Shown: positions 1-7,367 of the stretch, piece by piece | How positions within the stretch are numbered: position 1 is the stretch's first letter | Layout: the number at the start of each line of letters is the position of its first letter | Assembly (NCBI RefSeq): GCF_900107535.1 | Contig: NZ_FNRA01000003.1 | Location: 248,001-312,000, forward strand | DNA length: 64,000 nucleotides | Direction: 5' to 3' | Source of the DNA: Pedobacter hartonius | GTDB lineage: Bacteria; Bacteroidota; Bacteroidia; Sphingobacteriales; Sphingobacteriaceae | Notes under the pieces: model-generated | Databases searched by the model: none | What the model was told of the DNA's origin: nothing | What the model saw: the letters and a program-made list of their open reading frames with translations, nothing else | Program-made: the position numbers and the translations under genes

Positions 1-156
1 GATAAAAAGTTAATAAAAAACAATAATTAAAAACACATGTGCTACAACTAATTTACATAATTTAATTAATAAGAATAAAACTAGTCGGAAAACAATTTCA
101 AACATCTGTTTAAAATTACCGGTAGCCTTTCTGAAATTTATTTTCTATATAAATAA

Positions 157-813
157 TTATTTAACACCTCCCCACAAGATCTGCCCGGTGTAAACACTGT
201 TTGAAATGCTGCTATGGTCTTCTGAAATGAAAGAAATATAAGTTTCAACTGGTTCTTGTTCCGCAAGAACTGGCAGGCTTAAAAACTCATACCCCTGGCT
301 GCGTTTTGCTCCGCTCCTTAAAAACACAGCCTTTGAGTTCCCGGAGAAATAAGCCATCAGCATAACCTGATCGCCAGCCCTTGTTCCATTTTCGAGCCGG
401 GTATGATCCCATGTAAACATCAGTCCTCCATCAACGGCAATGGTTTCGGGTTCTCTTGCCACGGGCATCATCCCTGAAGAGAACAATACTTTGCTGAAAT
501 CGATTTGCAGGTCCGGATAAGTTCCGGTGATTGCCTTTCTTGTTACCGATGCGGCCAAATTGTAGGCGCTCATTCCTTCTCATTTTGCCTGGGCAGCAAA
601 ACCCATTCTGATGAATTCAATGACTGGTTTGAGAAAGGCCGTGGTCAGCGACGTTTTTAACCAGGTTTCACGCAAACGGACACTTGGATCAACAAATTTG
701 TGCGCACCAATAGTACGCAGACGTTGCTGTCCCTTTTGGTCTATATAACCTATTACATTTCCTAATTTTCCGGAGAAAGGGCCAAAAGGCCCATATTTTT
801 GTATTGCCATCAT
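157..813 (-). pseudogene. DUF6266 family protein, interrupted by an in-frame TGA
   Basis: Two open segments (813-580, 77 aa; 573-157, 138 aa) lie in the same frame. They are separated by one TGA (580-582) and two sense codons. Read through the stop, they form a protein of about 218 aa. It starts with the MAIQKYGPFGPFSGKLGNV-like N-terminus and continues into SAYNLAASVTRKAI, both hallmarks of DUF6266 proteins, which are common in Sphingobacteriaceae and have no known function. A GGA/CGA-type codon changed to TGA by one substitution would explain the break. A sequencing error or real readthrough cannot be excluded. The second segment has its own ATG at 573, so a split product is possible but less likely. 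Confidence 0.7.
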
Positions 814-976
814 CCTGAGTTTAAAGTTTAAACCAAAATAAGCAGCAAAAATTTAAAATTAAAGCAAAACCCGCCCGCTGACGGCACATGTCTGCAATTG
901 GCGCAGCATTCCGGCCGGTTTGCCTTTTACGCAACCATCCATTAAGCGCCTATTGTTCCTATCTTAACGCTATCGT

Positions 977-1010
977 AAACCTACCCGCTGAGTAGGTCAG
1001 GGGTAGGTTT
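977..1010. repeat. 10-bp inverted repeat (hairpin) with GTAGG repeats
   Basis: The arms AAACCTACCC (977-986) and GGGTAGGTTT (1001-1010) are perfectly complementary around a 14-nt loop. The pentamer GTAGG recurs four times between 992 and 1028, so the loop and the 3' flank share the arm's core. There is no U-tract on either side, so it is not an obvious terminator. Function is unknown. Confidence 0.55.
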
Positions 1011-1112
1011 GCAGTAGGATTAATGTAGGTGTGTACCGGGATTGCCCAAAACTAAACCCGGGCAATGCCTTATTTAAAGCTACACGCTAATTTCATATGT
1101 GTTAAGTTTTAT

Positions 1113-1322
1113 CTATCCGTTCATCCTATTCACATAATGATACCATTCCTTCACGAAAGCCCTGAAAATTACCAAACGCCCCTGAAAGCTTTTCACAGAA
1201 TTCTTTGATCTGACTAATTCCCTGAACCTGCTGCGGTACATACTGATAACAGAACTCTTACGGGTTGAACAGGGCAGAAAAACTCCTTCCTGATGACGCC
1301 ATAGGCCAGAGAAAAATTTCAT
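1113..1322 (-). CDS. Small hypothetical protein, doubtful
   Basis: The ATG-started frame is 69 aa, Arg/Lys-rich, ending WYHYVNRMNG. The frame stays open upstream of the ATG to about 1395, giving residues such as LANLYARKYADKVYEND that look protein-like, but no ATG or GTG start is available there. This could be the 3' part of a decayed gene. I do not recognise a family. It has no operon partner, and it lies alone between the DUF6266 gene and the hydrolase. Confidence 0.2.
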   Translation of the reverse strand: MKFFSGLWRHQEGVFLPCSTRKSSVISMYRSRFRELVRSKNSVKSFQGRLVIFRAFVKEWYHYVNRMNG

Positions 1323-1735
1323 GAGTTTGTCGTTTTCATAAACCTTGTCAGCATATTTACGCGCGTACAGATTTGCCAGGGTAAATTTTCACATTTGCGC
1401 AGACGAGGTTCTTAAATAGAACACTTAAAATTTCTATATATGTTATAAAATTAATATATTATTTAACAATTACTCATATACAGTTTATTTTAATACTACA
1501 AATGTAAGTATCAAGATTTAATTAAACAATAAAGAAAATAAATTATCTATACAGGTTAGGAAATAATGGTTGCAGCCAATGGTAGAGAATCATAATTCCA
1601 GCATTATTATATTATCAAATACCAACCTAACCGATTGAGGTGACTTCAGCTCAAATAAAATAATCACATAAGTATTTCGTTTAATTTTTATTTAATTAAG
1701 ATAAACGCACATCATAGAGGTAAATTTTAAATCAT

Positions 1736-2506
1736 ATGGGACTTATAAAAATCAATGGCATTCAGCTATATGTGGACGTTCAGGGGACCGGATACCCTAT
1801 TATATTAATACACGGTATAGGCGGAGATCATCAATCACATTTCGGAACCCTCATAAAACCCTTGTCTAAAAATTTTAAAACCATTGCATTGGATTGTCGT
1901 GGTCACGGACAGTCAGACAAACCTTTACAATATACACTGGAGGATCACGCGAATGACATTTTAGGAATCATGGACTATTTTGGCATTGAAAAAACGTATC
2001 TGCTGGGAGTTTCCATGGGCAGTTATATTGCTCAGCTGGTTGCAATTACCAGTCCGGACCGGATCAATAAACTGGTATTGACTGTTACAAAATCCAATGG
2101 AATCACCTCATCTCTGGGACGGTTATTTAAAGAACATGAAACAGAGATTAAAGGCCTGGATTTGAATTCAATCCTTGCGAAGCTTCTAAAATATATAGTA
2201 TATGATCCTGAACCGATGCAAAAACACCTGGAGTTATTTAAAACAACACTCAGCCCCGAACAGTTTCATGTGGCAAATAAGGCTATTGCCGGGTTTGATT
2301 TCAGAAAAGAGCTCTCGAAAATAAAAGCAAAAACCATAGTGATCAGCGGAAAGTACGACGGATTAAACTTTCCGGCAGAAGGAAAGGAAGTGGCTTCACT
2401 AATTAAAGATGCAACATTTGTGGAGATGCAATATTCCGGACATATACCATTGCTTGAAGAACCAGCTACTTATCTGAATATCGTTGAGCAGTTTTTGTTG
2501 AAATAA
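1736..2506 (+). CDS. Alpha/beta-fold hydrolase
   Basis: This is a 256-aa single-domain cytoplasmic hydrolase of the alpha/beta fold. The oxyanion segment HGIGG is at 26-30. The nucleophile elbow GVSMG carries Ser93. The acid is Asp208 (in ISGKYDG) and the base is His236 (in YSGHIPL), so the triad is intact and correctly spaced. No signal peptide is visible. The length is normal for the esterase/haloperoxidase-like branch. Substrate cannot be told from sequence. The gene stands alone behind a long AT-rich leader and is followed directly by a decayed regulator/VOC pseudogene, so its original neighbourhood seems lost. Confidence 0.9.
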   Translation: MGLIKINGIQLYVDVQGTGYPIILIHGIGGDHQSHFGTLIKPLSKNFKTIALDCRGHGQSDKPLQYTLEDHANDILGIMDYFGIEKTYLLGVSMGSYIAQLVAITSPDRINKLVLTVTKSNGITSSLGRLFKEHETEIKGLDLNSILAKLLKYIVYDPEPMQKHLELFKTTLSPEQFHVANKAIAGFDFRKELSKIKAKTIVISGKYDGLNFPAEGKEVASLIKDATFVEMQYSGHIPLLEEPATYLNIVEQFLLK

Positions 2507-2508
2507 TC

Positions 2509-2809
2509 ATACTATCTGAACAAGCAGGTGTGCCAATATCAACAGAAGACGGAAAAGGATACTCATTAATGGAAGGTTATAGAATTCCACCTGTTATGTG
2601 CACTGAAAGTGAGGCTAATTACGATTGAACAGGTAATAATAAAAAACGTTGATGAGCAATACGGGAAAATTAAAGATTTATTAAGCGAGGTTATTCAGGA
2701 GACAACAATGCCCTGGGGAAACCGCTCATTGTTGTTTCGCGACCAAGATGGTAATTTAGTTAATTTCTTTACTCCTGTTACTCCGGATGCTATTAAAAAA
2801 TTCAGTTAA
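2509..2809 (+). pseudogene. Mosaic remnant: WYL-type HTH regulator piece joined to a VOC (glyoxalase-fold) C-terminus
   Basis: Frame 1 from 2509 to the TGA at 2626 reads SEQAGVPISTEDGKGYSL then EGYRIPPVM and TESEAN. This matches the post-HTH region of YafY/WYL transcriptional regulators. From about 2609 the matching continues one frame over (LITIEQVIIKN), which suggests a small deletion. It then switches to TTMPWGNRSLLFRDQDGNL and ends VNFFTPVTPDAIKKFS, the C-terminus typical of VOC/bleomycin-resistance-like proteins. So two unrelated gene ends are fused and neither is complete. A 66-aa frame starting at GTG 2609 is open, but I do not expect a functional product. Family calls are by memory of conserved motifs. 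Confidence 0.6.
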
Positions 2810-2844
2810 TCATCAGCTGCCTGGTTTTAAAAAAACATATTAAA

Positions 2845-2920
2845 AGCCTTAAAACAGCATGCCCATTACATGGGCTACAACTAGTTGTAGCCCATGTAAT
2901 GGGCATGCTGTTTTAAGGCT
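2845..2920. repeat. 76-bp perfect palindrome (38-bp arms, no loop)
   Basis: The left arm 2845-2882 and the right arm 2883-2920 are exact reverse complements with the centre at ACT/AGT. On the minus strand the palindrome is followed by two T-runs (TTTTAATATGTTTTTTT). It could therefore terminate the leftward toxin-like operon that ends at 3045, although it is far longer than an ordinary terminator. Its outer 16 bases on the left (AAAAGCCTTAAAACAG, 2842-2857) recur inverted at 5295-5310. Perfect palindromes this long are unstable in many hosts. Confidence 0.9.
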
Positions 2921-3044
2921 GTGAGTCATGTTATGTAAACAAGCCGCAAGGCCGCCCGCCTGGATAACCGTAAGCACCAGCTTTTTTTTGCAACTGCGTT
3001 TGCAATTGACACAATAGGGCTGGAAAGCTAAATGGCAATTTGCG

Positions 3045-3701
3045 CTAAAAAGTATACTCCACAGAAAAATGATCCGATAAATAAAGTCCTAAAACAGTCC
3101 CTGTAATTGCACTATTCACGTTATTCACACAATAATCAATTGCGCGGGTAGGATTTGTTGAGGAATAGGTATTGTTATTTGGCGGACAGATTGTATAAGG
3201 TGTAAGCAATGTTGGCGGTTCACGATTGTAATCTCCTGCTGTAATCCAGTTGTTTCCAACGGTATTATTTATAGCTGTCAGCATATTTGCCGCATCCGGT
3301 CCGCCGGGACTGATCGCGTGAAAGCTGAATACGAAATTTGTTGCGTCAATTTGAAAGCCAAGGGCCGGACGCCATACCGGTGCAACTGCGGGAAAGACCA
3401 GGCCACTGCCAATAGGTGCAAATTTTGCTACAATTGCAATATTGCACCTATTTCCATTGGGGTCAGCCGGATAAAATAAAATATGTTTCTGACTGCGTAA
3501 TGTACCCCAGGTGTAGTATTGTAGATTCACGATACCACCATAGTTGGCATTCACCAGTTGTGCCGAGGCAGGAACCCCGCCGCACTCCTGAAGGCAGCAG
3601 ATATCTGCACTGCGGCTGCCAAAAAAATTCATCACACCTTCGTTCCATTTATTTTCAGTGCTATGGCTTGCACCCTGCATATTCCATGTAATTAATTTCA
3701 T
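3045..3701 (-). CDS. CdtB-like genotoxin / endonuclease-exonuclease-phosphatase family protein
   Basis: The protein of about 218 aa belongs to the EEP/DNase I fold and resembles the catalytic CdtB subunit of cytolethal distending toxin along its whole length. It has TWNMQGAS near the N-terminus, KWN, LQECGG with metal-binding Glu39, a TWGTLRS block, RPALGFQI, the catalytic FHAIS His128, GDYNRE (Asp157, Asn159), AIDY Asp189 and the terminal SDHFSVEY (Asp210-His211). All catalytic residues expected of the family are present. I chose ATG 3701. A longer frame to 3806 exists, but it overlaps the upstream gene and adds a non-conserved extension. With this start no signal peptide is seen, unlike classical CdtB. 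It is the last gene of a three-gene leftward operon, 43 bp behind its neighbour. Other EEP activities (phosphatase, sphingomyelinase) are less likely given the CdtB-like pattern. Confidence 0.8.
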   Translation of the reverse strand: MKLITWNMQGASHSTENKWNEGVMNFFGSRSADICCLQECGGVPASAQLVNANYGGIVNLQYYTWGTLRSQKHILFYPADPNGNRCNIAIVAKFAPIGSGLVFPAVAPVWRPALGFQIDATNFVFSFHAISPGGPDAANMLTAINNTVGNNWITAGDYNREPPTLLTPYTICPPNNNTYSSTNPTRAIDYCVNNVNSAITGTVLGLYLSDHFSVEYTF

Positions 3702-3744
3702 AATATTTCTGTTAAAACTGATACATAACGAATAATAAATTTGA

Positions 3745-4410
3745 TTAATAAGGTGTTGGCAATAAAACAAATACGTTGTTGGTGCTGTCAAAATAGATAG
3801 CCGCATCTTTGCTGATATTTACTTCCAGATATTTACCTACGGTTGTACTCAGCTCGGGTATTTTCATCCCGCCTGAAGGAGAAAGAAGACTGAAAGGGAT
3901 GATCATATTATTTGAAATCCCACTGGCTACAAAAACTTTAACAGAATCAAGCGGCTGGTAATAAGTGGTTTGATTATACGGAATAGAAGATACATTGACA
4001 ATCGCATCGAAAATGTTCCCGTCGCCCATTATTTGTTGTGTGAGCCCGCCTGTTATTGCCGGATACCCATTATTGAGGTTTTCAAAACCATATACCAGAG
4101 ATGAATATGCTGCAGTTATATTCTGAAATTCAGCACCAGTCAACTGTGCTTTATAGCCGGCTGATATGCTGGTGACGATGCCAGCTGTAAGGATATCAAA
4201 AGAAACGATTTTCTGTATTGTAGCATATTCCTGCCAGACAGGGGCAAACTGCACGATATTTTCTATTGTAAACGGAGAAAAAACAAAACAGGCAACAGCG
4301 TAAGCATCATCCTGCGCAAAAGATCTTATAATTACAACTTTCTCATTGTTACTTTTAAGCTGCCTGATACCATTGCTGTCAAATTGAATGTTTAATGAAA
4401 CACTACCCAT
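3745..4410 (-). CDS. Hypothetical protein, middle gene of the CdtB-like cassette
   Basis: This 221-aa protein is not recognised. It starts MGSVSLNIQFDSNG, has no signal peptide or membrane segment, and is rich in beta-prone Val/Ile/Ser/Asn stretches. By eye it has the same two-part layout as the next gene upstream. The first part begins with an IQFD-type strand. The second part has a GL(x)n-F-(x)n-P-x-D-x-V-x-V-F pattern, similar to the GLAALINGS and PHEKICMF region of the 254-aa protein. The two could thus be distant paralogues. Its place between that protein and the CdtB-like DNase suggests a role as partner or carrier, which is inference only. Confidence 0.7.
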   Translation of the reverse strand: MGSVSLNIQFDSNGIRQLKSNNEKVVIIRSFAQDDAYAVACFVFSPFTIENIVQFAPVWQEYATIQKIVSFDILTAGIVTSISAGYKAQLTGAEFQNITAAYSSLVYGFENLNNGYPAITGGLTQQIMGDGNIFDAIVNVSSIPYNQTTYYQPLDSVKVFVASGISNNMIIPFSLLSPSGGMKIPELSTTVGKYLEVNISKDAAIYFDSTNNVFVLLPTPY

Positions 4411-4447
4411 AGCTATCGATGTTAATCACTGCCAATACCTGTTGATG

Positions 4448-4486
4448 ATAAAGAACCACAGGAAATCTTGCGCTGTGGTTCTTTAT
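4448..4486 (-). terminator. Intra-operon hairpin
   Basis: A perfect 14-bp stem (ATAAAGAACCACAG and its complement) with an 11-nt loop lies between the first and second genes of the CdtB-like cassette. On the minus strand the 3' arm ends TTCTTTAT. It may be an attenuating terminator or an mRNA-stabilising stem that leaves more of the first protein than of the downstream DNase. Confidence 0.6.
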
Positions 4487-4498
4487 GGAATGCTGAAA

Positions 4499-5263
4499 TC
4501 AGAGGTTCAACAGCTGATTCAGTGATTCTCCAGACGAGATTTGGGTTACATACGGAGTACCGTCAACATTTCTCAACCCATAAGTTCCGTCAATCACCAG
4601 CAGATCATACCCTATAGTAGACGCTGAAAAAGAAAATGTACATCCTGGGGCAGCCGCTTCTGCAGTTACTGAACCTGATTGTAAACCAATCTGGGCAGCG
4701 AACATACAGATTTTTTCATGTGGGGTCATATTGATAGAACCCTGCGGAGTAGAAGTAAATGCACAAAACGGAGCATAGGAACCGTTAATTAATGCTGCTA
4801 AACCTACTGTTACATTGGATGTAGATGCAGGTCTGTTATTTTTGATCTGGATACTGTCCGCCGGAACAGAACCCGATGTACTGGTAATAGAACCGTCTGA
4901 ATTAAAAACAAGGGCAGTACCTAAACCAACTTCGTCAGATAATACCTGCATTTTGATTGTTGTATTTGCACCAATTACAGACTGGTTAAATACATACACT
5001 TTGTATTTGGGCGTGTAATCGATTTCAACAACACCAAACATTTCTGTAAATGGTTCAGCAAACCAGGTTGGTAAACCTGCAGTAATTTGTTTTGGTCCCG
5101 AAGCACCTTTATAAGCAAATAACTGGTAATTGTTTTCCTGCAGATACTGCAGATTTTTTTTCTGACCGGCGTCTGTAAAATCAAAACCAATTGTAAATGT
5201 TGTAGCGTCAACAACAGTGGTTGCGGTTATTGCGTTTAATGTAAGATCTTGTGTGGTAGCCAT
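4499..5263 (-). CDS. Hypothetical protein, first gene of the CdtB-like cassette
   Basis: This 254-aa protein has no family I can name. It is acidic to neutral, Thr/Ser/Ala-rich, has no signal peptide or transmembrane helix, and is probably mostly beta. The first half holds FTIGFDFTDAGQKKN and PTWFAEPFTEMFG. After a Ser/Thr-rich linker (about residues 125-140) the second half holds NVTVGLAALINGS, MTPHEKICMFAAQIG and YDLLVIDGTYGLRN. This looks like a two-domain binding or structural protein rather than an enzyme. It leads the operon and is followed by a hairpin, so it may be the most abundant product. Its position fits a delivery or binding partner of the CdtB-like DNase, without direct proof. 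Confidence 0.75.
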   Translation of the reverse strand: MATTQDLTLNAITATTVVDATTFTIGFDFTDAGQKKNLQYLQENNYQLFAYKGASGPKQITAGLPTWFAEPFTEMFGVVEIDYTPKYKVYVFNQSVIGANTTIKMQVLSDEVGLGTALVFNSDGSITSTSGSVPADSIQIKNNRPASTSNVTVGLAALINGSYAPFCAFTSTPQGSINMTPHEKICMFAAQIGLQSGSVTAEAAAPGCTFSFSASTIGYDLLVIDGTYGLRNVDGTPYVTQISSGESLNQLLNL

Positions 5264-5294
5264 GTTATTTAAGTTTTTCAGTTTTCGACCTACT

Positions 5295-5310
5295 CTGTTT
5301 TAAGGCTTTT
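5295..5310 (-). repeat. 16-bp inverted repeat flanking the CdtB-like cassette
   Basis: The minus strand reads AAAAGCCTTAAAACAG, identical to 2842-2857 on the plus strand at the edge of the 76-bp palindrome. The two copies bracket the three-gene cassette in inverted orientation, and this copy lies 32-47 bp upstream of the first start codon. It may be a cassette end, a recombination scar or an operator. Confidence 0.55.
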
Positions 5311-5481
5311 CGGTATCCGCCTTTGTCAGTCCGAAGCGCTTCTCAGGTGACAATTCAAAGCTATGAACAGACGGCCGGTCTGGTAAGAGTACAATTACTT
5401 AAAATTCATATAGCGTATTTATACTTAGATAATTACACCGAAAAACAAATCAGCATCAAAAATTTGCAGCGTAACATGGGC

Positions 5482-5509
5482 AAAAAAAGGCGCCCGATGA
5501 GCGCCCTTT
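5482..5509 (-). terminator. Rho-independent terminator after hmuS
   Basis: On the minus strand AAAGGGCGC pairs with GCGCCTTT (one bulge) and is followed directly by a run of seven T. It lies just downstream of the hmuS stop codon. Confidence 0.8.
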
Positions 5510-5529
5510 CCTAATCATATATCGATATA

Positions 5530-6555
5530 CTATAGTATAACAGCAAGTTCGTTTACCATCAGTCTCCAGTTCTCATTCTCCGGTATTCCCGGCTTGCGCT
5601 TGCCAAAGAACTGAACGATAATGGTACCTTCTGCATCAAACACCTCAATACTTGTCACAATACCATCGGAAGTAGGTTTTTTCACCAGCCATACCGCTGC
5701 AATTCCGTCTTCACGCAGATGCATATTGAAATCAGGATCCAGCACATTAAACCATGGACCGGCCTGTACCAGTTTTTTTATCAGGCCGGTGTGGATCTGG
5801 ATACATCCTTTATTTCCTGTAAATACCATGATCTCCAGGTCTGTTTCCGAGGCCTTATTAAAAATGTCCTTCAGGGAGTCGTACGAGATCTGAACCGCGT
5901 GTCCTTCAGGTGCGAGGCGCAAACCCTGTATTCTTGTCACACCGAATTTCCTTAACAATCCGTGAAAATCATGCGTATCTTTCAGCGTAAGCCAGTTTTC
6001 CTGGAAAGCAGGTACATCAATTTCCGCATCTGCTTTCTCTTCCGCCTGCTGTTTGTCCGCAACAATCACCAGGGCCGCATGCTGATCTTCCGCAGTAAAA
6101 TCATGTACCAGCGTTTCGTAGGCAGTTGTATCACTTGTTTCTGTCAGGTAAATTTTGTGGATGGCTTCCCCGTCCTTTCCAAAAAACTGGAGGCTTTTGC
6201 GCCCGTTCTCATCCACAGCAAATGCCGTAGACCAGGCAGACATAAACAGGCGAAGATCGATATCCGGATTCAGGGCCAGTCCCATAGGGCCTGTAAAAGA
6301 AACATTCGAATAAACACCCTTGCGTTCATGTACGCAAAAATCATTACGTGTTAAAGCCATCACCTTGCCCAGGCTTTCCGCAGTTTTAAGAACCCCTTGA
6401 AAATCATCTTTCAAACGGGTAACTGACGTTCCGGCCAAAGTAGACAGTAATTCTGCTTCAGTAGTATCCAAACGTTTGGCGGCATCTCTGATCCTTACTT
6501 TAGGGTTTTCAGTTTTAAAAGCTTCCCACTGGCTTTTCAGTTCAATTACGTTCAT
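5530..6555 (-). CDS. hmuS: Hemin-degrading factor / heme chaperone, HemS-ChuS-HmuS family
   Basis: This 341-aa cytoplasmic protein has the two tandem repeats of the HemS/ChuS family, roughly residues 1-170 and 180-341. It takes heme delivered by the inner-membrane transporter and either shuttles it or breaks it down. The second repeat carries DTHDFHGLLRKFGVTR, whose His195 lines up with the known axial heme ligand of ChuS/HemS. The parallel motifs FFGKDGEAIHKIY and FFGKRKPG mark the repeats. The length is typical. It is the last gene of hmuTUVS, 21 bp behind hmuV, and is followed by a strong terminator. Confidence 0.93.
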   Translation of the reverse strand: MNVIELKSQWEAFKTENPKVRIRDAAKRLDTTEAELLSTLAGTSVTRLKDDFQGVLKTAESLGKVMALTRNDFCVHERKGVYSNVSFTGPMGLALNPDIDLRLFMSAWSTAFAVDENGRKSLQFFGKDGEAIHKIYLTETSDTTAYETLVHDFTAEDQHAALVIVADKQQAEEKADAEIDVPAFQENWLTLKDTHDFHGLLRKFGVTRIQGLRLAPEGHAVQISYDSLKDIFNKASETDLEIMVFTGNKGCIQIHTGLIKKLVQAGPWFNVLDPDFNMHLREDGIAAVWLVKKPTSDGIVTSIEVFDAEGTIIVQFFGKRKPGIPENENWRLMVNELAVIL

Positions 6556-6576
6556 CTGTTAAGTTCTTTAAATATT

Positions 6577-7365
6577 TTATAAATTATTTTGAATCATTGC
6601 CGGGATAACCAGCGGACAATCATATCCTTCACATTCCATTAATTTCACCTGGATATTGAAGGTCTCATAGATATTTTCATGGTTGATTACTTCCAGAGGA
6701 GTACCTATCGCCACCTTTTTCCCATCCTTCAGCATCAGTATTTTATCTGCAAAACGGGATGCAAAATTAATATCATGCAAGATACAGATTACACAATACC
6801 CTTTGTTGGCCAGACGCCGTGCCAGTTCCATCATCTGCTGCTGGTACAGCAGGTCCAGCCCATTGGTTGGCTCATCCAGAAACAGGCAGGCATCCGGAGT
6901 ATCGTATATCTGGGCCAGCACACGTGCCAGCTGCACCCGCTGCTGCTCGCCACCGGAGAGCGTATTGTAATCCCTTCCGGCAAGAGCGGTGATCCCGGTT
7001 TCTTCCATTACCTGTCTGACCACCTCTATATCCCGCTCACCGGGAAACTGGTCAAAATGAGGATACCTGCCCATCATGACCAGTTCAGTAACGATAAAAG
7101 AAATGGAGATTGTGTTTTGTTGTGAGAGCACTGCGCGCTGTTTTGCAAGTTCAGGAAGTTTATACTGCTGCAGGTTCCGTTCCCTGAAGATGATATGTCC
7201 GTGGCTGGGACTGATCTCCCTGCAAAGCAGTTTCATCAGCGTACTTTTCCCGGCACCGTTGGCACCAAGGATCGCAAGCATCTCACCGGCTTTTGCCTCA
7301 AAGCTCAGGCGGTGCAGCAATTCCTTTTTACCTGCGTGATAACTTAGTTCATGTGCGATGATCAT
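6577..7365 (-). CDS. hmuV: Heme ABC transporter ATP-binding protein
   Basis: This 262-aa ATPase powers heme import across the inner membrane. Walker A GANGAGKST is at 34-42, the signature LSGGEQQR at 136-143, Walker B LFLDEP at 161-166, and the switch His is in ILHDINF near residue 197. All motifs are intact. It belongs to the FepC/BtuD/HmuV group, whose heme specificity comes from context: it sits between hmuU (2-bp gap) and hmuS. It acts as a dimer on the cytoplasmic face of HmuU. Confidence 0.95.
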   Translation of the reverse strand: MIIAHELSYHAGKKELLHRLSFEAKAGEMLAILGANGAGKSTLMKLLCREISPSHGHIIFRERNLQQYKLPELAKQRAVLSQQNTISISFIVTELVMMGRYPHFDQFPGERDIEVVRQVMEETGITALAGRDYNTLSGGEQQRVQLARVLAQIYDTPDACLFLDEPTNGLDLLYQQQMMELARRLANKGYCVICILHDINFASRFADKILMLKDGKKVAIGTPLEVINHENIYETFNIQVKLMECEGYDCPLVIPAMIQNNL

Positions 7366-7367
7366 AT

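Larger units (their letters stand above)
814..1735. other. Long intergenic region with a small hairpin and a doubtful ORF
   Basis: This stretch of about 920 bases has no convincing gene. It contains a hairpin at 977-1010 and one small minus-strand open frame at 1113-1322, listed separately. The part from about 1420 to 1735 is very AT-rich and is likely the leader of the hydrolase gene that starts at 1736. No tRNA or transposase signal was seen. Confidence 0.5.

Noticed and set aside
3416..3691. Plus-strand ORF inside the CdtB-like gene
   Set aside because: It is a shadow frame of a well-supported coding region with conserved catalytic residues.
3045..3806. Longer start for the CdtB-like gene at 3806
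   Set aside because: The 35 extra residues overlap the upstream gene by 62 bp and do not resemble a signal peptide. Family similarity begins exactly at the ATG at 3701.
5323..5514. A 63-aa plus-strand ORF upstream of the toxin-like operon
   Set aside because: It runs through the hmuS terminator hairpin and the operon leader, has no recognisable sequence and lies antisense to functional elements.
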